Positions 1 through 4,770 of a DNA stretch of 5,178 nucleotides are shown here, piece by piece. A program made the translations under genes and the position numbers. The notes beneath the pieces are model-generated. The model worked only from the letters and a program-made list of their open reading frames with translations. It was not told the DNA's origin and made no database searches. This DNA comes from a bacterium (lineage in GTDB: Bacteria; Patescibacteriota; Saccharimonadia; Saccharimonadales; UBA4665). The stretch lies in assembly GCA_029549845.1 (NCBI GenBank), contig JAKPIL010000062.1:1-5178 (forward strand), given 5' to 3'. How positions within the stretch are numbered: the first letter of the stretch is position 1; each line of letters begins with the position of its first letter.

Positions 1-175
1 TATTAATCTTTTTGAACTGGAGCTGGGGATAGTGTTCGTGAATAGTTTCGATTCGGGCGATGATGAAGGCCTTGAGGCCGTTGTTTATAACCTTGCGTCG
101 GTATTTAGTCGGAAACACGAGGTGATAGTCACAGAGATACACAGAGTGGGATGAGCGGCGATAGACGGTTGGCAT
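1..175 (-). CDS. tnpA: IS200/IS605-family Y1 (HUH) transposase TnpA, N-terminal 58 residues
   Basis: This is the start of the single-strand DNA transposase that cuts and rejoins the element's folded ends through a catalytic tyrosine. The visible 58 codons begin MPTVYRRSSHSVYLCDYHLV, followed by FPTKYRRKVI. The HSVY-x3-YHLVF-x-TKYRR-KV pattern at residues 10-30 is the conserved opening of IS200-type TnpA. The family's HUH histidine motif normally follows a few residues after the point where the window cuts (about residue 60), so neither the HUH nor the tyrosine can be checked. Full-length members are about 130-155 residues. ATG at 175-173 is chosen because homology begins there. An in-frame GTG directly precedes it, and an in-frame TAA at 184-182 bars anything longer. 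There is no Shine-Dalgarno sequence; a promoter-like pair lies just upstream. Whether the copy is intact is unknown. Confidence 0.9.
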   Translation of the reverse strand, partial: MPTVYRRSSHSVYLCDYHLVFPTKYRRKVINNGLKAFIIARIETIHEHYPQLQFKKIN

Positions 176-183
176 CACGTCTT

Positions 184-213
184 ATGATAGAGGAAAGCTA
201 GGTGCGAGAACAA
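184..213 (-). promoter_or_regulatory. candidate promoter for tnpA
   Basis: On the minus strand, TTGTTC (213-208) is followed by an 18-base spacer and TATCAT (189-184). Eight bases separate the -10 box from the tnpA ATG at 175, so transcription would begin at or next to the start codon. No Shine-Dalgarno sequence is present, which fits leaderless or very weak translation; IS200-type transposases are typically expressed very weakly. The boxes match consensus only partly, so this is a pattern-based inference. Confidence 0.35.
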
Positions 214-237
214 GCCGACTTCGGGAAGGCCATGCAT

Positions 238-258
238 CCCACGGCCTGACGGCCGGGG
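238..258 (-). repeat. IS200/IS605 left-end hairpin with bulged T
   Basis: Read on the minus strand, CCC (258-256) and CGGCC (255-251) pair with GGCCG (246-242) and GGG (240-238) around a GTCA loop (250-247). One unpaired T lies at 241. This gives an 8-bp stem interrupted by a single extrahelical T partway up. The structure and its position, between the element tip and tnpA, are what the TnpA dimer recognises in the left ends of this family (IS608, ISDra2). Confidence 0.85.
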
Positions 259-278
259 TATTGTGGGCCTGGAATAAA
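259..278 (-). other. left-end cleavage/target motif and guide tetranucleotide of the IS element
   Basis: On the minus strand, TTTAT (278-274) is the last exporter sequence, and the element would begin with the T at 273. Eleven bases later AATA (262-259) abuts the foot of the hairpin. In IS608 the cleavage motif TTAC is recognised by a guide AAAG at the same place, which is complementary at three of four positions when both are written in the same order. Here TTAT and AATA match at all four. The assignment therefore rests on position, complementarity and the loss of exporter homology at the same point. The comparison with IS608 is from memory. Confidence 0.65.
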
Positions 279-779
279 GCGAACCAGAGCATGGTTGCGA
301 CCACCATTTCAGTACCCATAATAAGCTTTACCCAAAGTGGTGTAGCTGGTTGTATGACAAGCGTAAACAAACTCAAGAAGAAAAGTGTGGCCTTTGGGTT
401 CGTCACATTGGTGATAAATCCCATTCGGAGCGCCTCAAGCTTTGTCAGATCACGGGTGTGATGTTCTCCAACTACTGTCTCATGTCGCTTAGAACGAATG
501 GATTTGATGCCCACATACAGTAAGTACCCTGCGCCGATGTATTTGAAGATGTTAAACACGACTACAGATTGGGAAATAATGAACGCAATACCGGCAAGAC
601 AATACGTGACATGCACCGCAATCCCAAGGCCAAGACCAATCGCACTGTAGATTCCGCTCCGTCGTGAGTATGCAAGACTATTACGTAAAATCATTATGAA
701 ATCAGGGCCAGGACTCATAACGGCTAGCAGATGTATGAGCGCCACAGATAGTACGGGAGTTATATACTGCATAGCGTTC

Positions 780-808
780 AGTATAGCAGTGGTTTGTTGC
801 AATAAAAA
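780..808 (-). promoter_or_regulatory. candidate extended -10 promoter for the exporter gene
   Basis: On the minus strand TGC precedes TATACT (785-780), giving an extended -10 element with five of six consensus bases. The -35 position, 17 bases upstream, holds a weak TTTTTA (808-803). Only 7 bases separate the -10 box from ATG 772, so the transcript would start at the ATG and no Shine-Dalgarno sequence is needed or present. The promoter overlaps the short uvrA-exporter gap, and read-through from uvrA is equally possible. Confidence 0.45.
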
Positions 809-816
809 ACCTATGA

Positions 817-3633
817 TTATTGGAGCATGTGCTGCAAGTATTGGCCGGTGTAAGAATGCGATGTTTTTGCAATTTGTTCGGGGGTGCCTTCGGCTACTAT
901 GGTACCACCGGCATTGCCGCCTTCTGGGCCCATATCTATGAGCCAGTCAGCGCTTTTTATAACATCTAGGTTGTGTTCTATGACAACCATGCTGTTGCCT
1001 GCCACCACCAGAGCGTGCAAAACCTGCAGGAGCTTTTCGACATCTGCTATGTGTAGTCCTGTGGTAGGCTCGTCAAGGATGTAGAGCGTGCGGCCAGTTG
1101 GGCGGCGCGAAAGTTCGCTTGCCAGCTTAATACGCTGCGCCTCGCCACCACTAAGCGTTGTAGCAGGCTGACCAAGTGCAATGTAACCCAAACCTACGTC
1201 TACGAGCGTTTGAAGTTTGCGGGCTATGGCTGGGATGTTTTCGAAAAACCCAAGCGCTTGCTCGCAGGTCATTTCCAGCACATCGCTGATGGTTTTGCCC
1301 TTGTAGTGGATGTCGAGCGCTTCGCGGTTGTAGCGTTTGCCGTGGCAGACTTCGCACGGCACGTAGACATCGGGCAGGAAGTGCATTTCAATTTTTATAA
1401 TGCCGTCACCGCGACAGTTTTCACAGCGACCACCCTTGACGTTGAAGCTAAACCGGCCAGGTGAGTAGCCGCGGAGCTTGGCCTCGGGCACACCGGCAAA
1501 CAGCTCGCGAATGGGGGTAAACAGCCCGGTATATGTGGCTGGGTTGCTGCGCGGTGTGCGGCCTATGGGGCTCTGGTCGATGATGATTGCCTTGTCCAGA
1601 TGCTCTATGCCAAGGATGTCATCGTGGCGCCCTGGAACAGTGCTGGCGTGGTGCAGGCGGGCCTGGAGCTCTTTGGCCAGAATGTCATTGATAAGGCTCG
1701 ATTTGCCACTACCCGAAACGCCGCTCACGACCACGAGTTCGCCAAGTGGAATATCTACCGTGACATTTTGCAGGTTGTTTTCGCGGGCGCCAATGATAGA
1801 TATGGTTTTGCCATTGCCTTTGCGGCGTTTCTTGGGCACCTCAATCTTCTTGCGGCCCGAAAGGTACTGACCCGTGATGCTGCCTTCTGTTTTCTCGACT
1901 TCTGCAGGCGTGCCGTGGGCGACAACATGGCCACCGTGGATGCCGGCGCCAGGCCCGATGTCGAGCAAATAATCTGCAGTACGGATGGTGTCTTCATCGT
2001 GCTCGACCACCAGCACCGTATTTCCCAGGTCGCGCAGGCGCTTGAGCGTTGTAATCAGCCGGCCGTTATCGCGCTGGTGAAGGCCAATGCTCGGCTCATC
2101 CAGCACATACAGCACACCCATGAGCCCAGAACCAATCTGGGTTGCGAGGCGAATGCGCTGTGCTTCCCCGCCGCTCAGGGTTGTCGCCGAACGTAGGAGC
2201 GTCAGATAGTTCAGCCCCACGTCCTGAAGAAACTGCAGGCGGGCCGAGATTTCTTTGAGCACCAGCTTTGCGATCTTCATTTCCAGTTCGCTGAGTTGCA
2301 GATGCTTAAAGTAATCGAGCGCATCGTCTATAGAAAGCTCGCAAATATCCATGATGGACTGGCCACCGATGGTGACCGCCAGGACCTCCGGCTTTAGCCT
2401 ACGACCCTCGCACGCGGCGCATGGCTTTTCCTGCATAAACCGCTCAATATCGCGGCGCATAAAGTCGCTCTCGGTTTCTTTGTGGCGACGCTCTAGGTTT
2501 GGGATAACGCCTTCGTAGGTGGAGTTAAACGTGCGACCATGCCCAAGAGCAACCTTATACACATCGTCCCCTGTACCAAACAAAATACGTTGCATGTTAG
2601 CCGGGCTAATCTGGCTGGTCGGTATCTGTAGGCTAAACCCATATTTGTCGCCAACAGCCTGGAGTTTGCGAATGTACCAGTTGTCCATATTGATGCGGTT
2701 AAAGGGGCGGATTGCCCCCTCGGCGATGGTAAGCCGACCGTTGGGGATCACGAGCTCTGGGTCAACCACAAGGCGGTTGCCGAGCCCTGTACACACTAGG
2801 CACGCGCCATGCGGACTGTTGAAGCTAAAGGTACGCGGTTCTAGTTCTGGAATCGCAACTTCTGGGTGGTCAATACACGCGTACATGAGGCTGAATGTTT
2901 GCAGTTCGTCGGTGTCGGCGTTCAAAACAGCTAGTTTACCCTCGGCTATTTCGAGCGCCTGCTCAACGCTCTGTGCCAGGCGCGTACGCGATGCTTCGTC
3001 GTTCACCAAACGGTCTACCACCACCTGGATGTTGTGGCGGATGTTTTTATCGAGTTCAGGGAACTCGTCGAGCGCATACACCACGCCGTCTACCCGCACC
3101 CTGGCAAACCCGGCACGCTGGTACTGCTCTGGGATGTGCTCAAACTGACCCTTTTTGTCTATCACAACTGGCGCGAGTATCATAAGGCGTGCATTTTCAG
3201 GAAAGAGCATGACTTGGTCGACGATGTTCGCTGTGGTCTGGCGCGCCACTGGCTTGCCACACACCGGACAGTGCGGCACGCCTATGCGCGCAAACAGTAG
3301 GCGCAAATAATCATAAATTTCTGTCACTGTCGCCACGGTGCTACGCGGGTTTCGGCTCGTCGATTTCTGGTCGATAGATATGGCCGGGCTAAGGCCATCT
3401 ATTTGGTCAACGTCTGGCTTTTCCATGAGCCCTAAGAACTGGCGCGCATACGCGCTAAGCGATTCCACATACCTCCGCTGCCCCTCTGCGTAGATAGTAT
3501 CAAAGGCTAGGCTCGACTTTCCCGAACCACTCAGACCGGTGATAACCACCAGTTTTTCGCGCGGGATCGTAACATCAATATTCTTGAGATTATGCTCACG
3601 CGCACCCTTCACCACAATTTCATCATGCATCAT
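817..3633 (-). CDS. uvrA: UvrA, excinuclease ABC subunit A (complete, 938 aa)
   Basis: UvrA is the DNA-damage sensor of nucleotide excision repair. It is a cytoplasmic dimeric ABC-type ATPase that scans DNA with UvrB and hands lesions over for UvrC incision. All hallmarks are present: Walker A GLSGSGKS (33-40); CxxC pairs at 122/125, 278/281 and 405/408; first signature LSGGEAQRIRLA (487-498) and Walker B VLDEPSIGLH (510-519); second Walker A GVSGSGKSS (638-646); the C-terminal zinc finger C737/C740/C760/C763; second signature LSGGEAQRIKLASEL (827-841) and Walker B ILDEPTTGLH (852-861). As I recall, the zinc-finger cysteines carry the same residue numbers as in the 940-residue E. coli protein, so there are almost no net indels before them. 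No key residue is missing. Translation starts at ATG 3633 or the adjacent ATG 3630; neither has a Shine-Dalgarno sequence. The gene reads towards the exporter remnant, with a 44-base gap to its ATG and no terminator seen. Confidence 0.98.
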   Translation of the reverse strand: MMHDEIVVKGAREHNLKNIDVTIPREKLVVITGLSGSGKSSLAFDTIYAEGQRRYVESLSAYARQFLGLMEKPDVDQIDGLSPAISIDQKSTSRNPRSTVATVTEIYDYLRLLFARIGVPHCPVCGKPVARQTTANIVDQVMLFPENARLMILAPVVIDKKGQFEHIPEQYQRAGFARVRVDGVVYALDEFPELDKNIRHNIQVVVDRLVNDEASRTRLAQSVEQALEIAEGKLAVLNADTDELQTFSLMYACIDHPEVAIPELEPRTFSFNSPHGACLVCTGLGNRLVVDPELVIPNGRLTIAEGAIRPFNRINMDNWYIRKLQAVGDKYGFSLQIPTSQISPANMQRILFGTGDDVYKVALGHGRTFNSTYEGVIPNLERRHKETESDFMRRDIERFMQEKPCAACEGRRLKPEVLAVTIGGQSIMDICELSIDDALDYFKHLQLSELEMKIAKLVLKEISARLQFLQDVGLNYLTLLRSATTLSGGEAQRIRLATQIGSGLMGVLYVLDEPSIGLHQRDNGRLITTLKRLRDLGNTVLVVEHDEDTIRTADYLLDIGPGAGIHGGHVVAHGTPAEVEKTEGSITGQYLSGRKKIEVPKKRRKGNGKTISIIGARENNLQNVTVDIPLGELVVVSGVSGSGKSSLINDILAKELQARLHHASTVPGRHDDILGIEHLDKAIIIDQSPIGRTPRSNPATYTGLFTPIRELFAGVPEAKLRGYSPGRFSFNVKGGRCENCRGDGIIKIEMHFLPDVYVPCEVCHGKRYNREALDIHYKGKTISDVLEMTCEQALGFFENIPAIARKLQTLVDVGLGYIALGQPATTLSGGEAQRIKLASELSRRPTGRTLYILDEPTTGLHIADVEKLLQVLHALVVAGNSMVVIEHNLDVIKSADWLIDMGPEGGNAGGTIVAEGTPEQIAKTSHSYTGQYLQHMLQ

Positions 3634-3643
3634 TAGTCGGTAC

Positions 3644-3672
3644 AGTATACGCTGTTTTGCAGTCTTTTTCCA
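3644..3672 (-). promoter_or_regulatory. candidate uvrA promoter
   Basis: On the minus strand TGGAAA (3672-3667, four of six consensus bases) is followed by a 17-base spacer and TATACT (3649-3644, five of six). The -10 box ends 10 bases before the uvrA ATG at 3633, leaving a leader of zero to about four bases and no Shine-Dalgarno sequence. I see no convincing LexA-type palindrome across the promoter, so damage induction through LexA is not supported by what is visible. Confidence 0.5.
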
Positions 3673-3682
3673 GCTATTACGC

Positions 3683-3688
3683 TACAAT
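3683..3688 (+). promoter_or_regulatory. candidate -10 box for the PGPGW membrane-protein gene
   Basis: TACAAT (five of six consensus bases) ends 7 bases before ATG 3696, so transcription would start at or beside the start codon. No good -35 hexamer is found at 16-18 bases; a TTGCAG at 3657-3662 is 20 bases away, too far for a standard spacer. AAGGG at 3689-3693 resembles a Shine-Dalgarno core but is only 2 bases from the ATG. The box lies 11 bases from the divergent uvrA -35, so the two promoters may compete. Confidence 0.4.
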
Positions 3689-3695
3689 AAGGGCC

Positions 3696-4112
3696 ATGTC
3701 TTTGCGCACACACACCAAACGAGTCCTGACCGACATTGCAGGGTATCTGCTGATTATTGCGGCAGGGCTAACCGGCTGGCTACCAGGACCGGGAGGGATT
3801 CCACTGGCTATCGCCGGGCTCGGACTACTAAGTATCCACAACAAATGGGCGAAGGACCTCCGTGAGTATGTACTTGCGAACGGCGGTAAGTTTGTACAGC
3901 TCATCTTTCCAAAGCATCCCGTTGCCCAGTGGGCCTACGATGTCGTTGTCATTGCACTCTTTGCGCTCTCGGCTTACCTGGGGTGGAAACACGCTGCCAT
4001 TTGGCAAGTGTCGTTGGCAGCAAGCGCCTTTTTTGCGGCAACCTTTATAGCACTCATGAACCGAGAACGGCTCGCAAACTTTCGGCAGCGCAAAACCAAG
4101 TCGAAACCATAA
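3696..4112 (+). CDS. PGPGW-type small membrane protein (138 aa)
   Basis: This is a small integral membrane protein whose biochemical role is not known. The central GWLPGPGGIPLAIAGLGLLS (residues 27-46) followed by a short polar stretch and KWAKDL (50-55) matches the pattern of the PGPGW putative-transmembrane family (also seen as TIGR02611-like proteins): a hydrophobic hairpin broken by Pro-Gly-Pro-Gly, then a Trp-Ala at the membrane edge. The N terminus is basic (MSLRTHTKR). Hydrophobic segments lie near 11-30, 33-47, 80-97 and 101-121, and the C terminus is strongly basic (from R123 on, ending KTKSKP), suggesting cytoplasmic ends. ATG 3696 is preferred to the in-frame TTG 3657, because the latter adds 13 residues without membrane-protein character and would place translation across the uvrA promoter. 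It is divergent from uvrA across 62 bases, and no functional link to repair is shown. Confidence 0.85.
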   Translation: MSLRTHTKRVLTDIAGYLLIIAAGLTGWLPGPGGIPLAIAGLGLLSIHNKWAKDLREYVLANGGKFVQLIFPKHPVAQWAYDVVVIALFALSAYLGWKHAAIWQVSLAASAFFAATFIALMNRERLANFRQRKTKSKP

Positions 4113-4130
4113 GCATATTTTAGAATAATA

Positions 4131-4159
4131 TTGCATTTTATATAATTTTGTGATACAAT
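4131..4159 (+). promoter_or_regulatory. extended -10 promoter upstream of the 4186 reading frame
   Basis: TTGCAT (4131-4136), a 17-base spacer and TACAAT (4154-4159) preceded by TGA (4151-4153) form an extended -10 promoter. The surrounding 4113-4150 stretch is very AT-rich. The transcript would begin near 4166 and give a leader of about 20 bases. It is the best promoter match in the window and points only to the plus-strand frame at 4186. Confidence 0.6.
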
Positions 4160-4172
4160 GCCCCGCGAAATC

Positions 4173-4176
4173 GAGG
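4173..4176 (+). promoter_or_regulatory. Shine-Dalgarno-like GAGG before GTG 4186
   Basis: GAGG ends 9 bases before the GTG at 4186 and supports that codon as the start. An in-frame TAG at 4183-4185 directly precedes the GTG, so no earlier start is possible. This is the only start in the window with a plausibly spaced Shine-Dalgarno sequence. Confidence 0.45.
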
Positions 4177-4185
4177 TTGTTGTAG

Positions 4186-4770
4186 GTGAGCATAGAAGAA
4201 AGCGTTATTTTGGGCCAAATACCCGGGACTGACTACCAGCCGCAGTATTATTTTTGGTTTGTTCTTGCGGCTTTGGTCGTAGCGGTATGGTTTTTGTTCG
4301 AGGCATTTCGCCATCACGCCGTTAAAGCACGTGTGCAAACACTACTTTCTACGGAACAACGAGTTGACGCGCTATCGATGCTTTTTAGCGGCACAAGCGT
4401 ACCTACCATTAGCTCCGACTCCTGGCACTCGAACGCTCTACTTGATGGTCTCGTCGTCCAGAAACGGCATGATGCTTTCGGCATACAGTTGCAACTCTTC
4501 AAGCAAAAAGTGCTTCTCACCACTCGTATCTTCCTTGGCCAGCTCACCCAGTCGGTGCATAAACTGCGCCAATCGACTCTGGGTACCGCCATCCATAAGC
4601 ACGCGGTGGCGATGCGCCTCCCAGGACGCTCGCTCCTTGTCACTCAGGCTCGCGGGGTAATTACGCGCCTTGTAGCGGTCGAACAGCGCTTTGAGTCTTT
4701 GGTCATGGAACGACTCGCCAAGCTCTGGCGTGAGCTCGTCCGGACTCGCCGCACGCACTACAGCGAGTAA
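4186..4770 (+). CDS. hypothetical single-pass membrane protein; C-terminal part overlaps sbcB antisense
   Basis: I do not recognise this protein. The first 84 codons lie in sequence not used by any other gene. A short polar N terminus contains GQIPGTDYQPQ (10-20), then one membrane helix (about 22-41), then a basic stretch (RHHAVKAR, 42-49) and an amphipathic-looking region, so the bulk would be cytoplasmic. A good promoter and a Shine-Dalgarno sequence precede it, which argues for a real gene. From codon 85 on, the remaining 110 residues are read exactly antisense to the conserved C terminus of sbcB, in the codon-aligned phase where open shadow frames are common and keep a helical look. The true C terminus is therefore uncertain: either a genuine 194-residue protein with a 333-base convergent overlap, or a gene that lost its own 3' end and runs on into sbcB by chance. 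Both start and anchor are more credible than the tail. Confidence 0.5.
   Translation: MSIEESVILGQIPGTDYQPQYYFWFVLAALVVAVWFLFEAFRHHAVKARVQTLLSTEQRVDALSMLFSGTSVPTISSDSWHSNALLDGLVVQKRHDAFGIQLQLFKQKVLLTTRIFLGQLTQSVHKLRQSTLGTAIHKHAVAMRLPGRSLLVTQARGVITRLVAVEQRFESLVMERLAKLWRELVRTRRTHYSE

Larger units (their letters stand above)
1..273 (-). mobile_element. IS200/IS605-family element, left end and 5' part of tnpA (cut by window start)
   Basis: The element is read on the minus strand: its left end is at about 273 and it continues past base 1. Seen in the sequence: a left-end imperfect palindrome at 238-258 with one unpaired T, a subterminal tetranucleotide (AATA) touching the foot of that hairpin, and a Y1-transposase reading frame starting at 175. 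The outer boundary is placed between 273 and 274, where the exporter homology stops and the motif TTTAT (278 to 274, minus) lies immediately outside. Known of the family: these elements lack terminal inverted repeats and target duplications, transpose as single strands, and insert 3' of a short fixed motif. The right end, and any accessory tnpB, lie outside the window. The exact boundary base is inferred. Confidence 0.85.
182..772 (-). pseudogene. LysE/RhtB-family amino-acid exporter, 3' end replaced by IS200/IS605 insertion
   Basis: LysE/RhtB proteins export amino acids such as lysine, threonine or homoserine lactone across the inner membrane by proton exchange, usually with six membrane segments in about 205 residues. 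From ATG 772 the frame shows segment one running into the SPGPDF signature (residues 20-25), helices near 41-65 and 72-90, a charged loop (91-115), the NVTNPKATLFFLSLF signature (122-136), and a helix near 148-166. Homology ends at WFAL (residues 163-166). The remaining 30 residues are polar, Pro/Arg-rich and encoded by the transposon left end, ending at TAA 184-182. About 38 residues holding the final membrane helix are therefore missing, so the product is probably non-functional. ATG 772 is preferred to TTG 802 because it puts SPGP at the usual distance from the N terminus. GC in sampled rows is about 43%, well below uvrA, which suggests acquisition by transfer. Substrate cannot be told. Confidence 0.82.

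Noticed and set aside
773..802. TTG start at 802 for the exporter, 10 residues longer
   Set aside because: An AGG seven bases before the TTG gives slight support. However, ATG 772 puts the SPGPDF motif at the usual distance from the N terminus and sits directly after an extended -10 box.
803..808. Run of six T (minus strand) after the uvrA stop, considered as an intrinsic terminator
   Set aside because: No stable GC-rich hairpin directly precedes the T run, so a terminator is not supported. The run falls in the -35 region of the exporter promoter.
1600..2196. Plus-strand open frame of 198 codons within uvrA (and further plus-strand frames at 1478-1870 and 2519-3148)
   Set aside because: These lie fully antisense to the conserved UvrA coding sequence, have no recognisable domain and no promoter or Shine-Dalgarno support. 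They are expected shadows of a GC-rich gene.
3657..3695. Upstream TTG start extending the PGPGW protein by 13 residues
   Set aside because: The extension crosses the uvrA promoter, lies upstream of the -10 box at 3683 and adds no family-like sequence; ATG 3696 fits better.
3828..4193. Minus-strand open frame of 121 codons opposite the PGPGW gene
   Set aside because: It is antisense to a gene with a recognisable family motif, its translation is Cys/Lys-rich without a pattern, and it starts inside the promoter region of the neighbouring gene.
4158..4232. Short frame from an ATG overlapping the -10 box at 4154-4159
   Set aside because: Its start codon lies upstream of the expected transcript start, it is only about 24 codons long, and it has no ribosome binding site.
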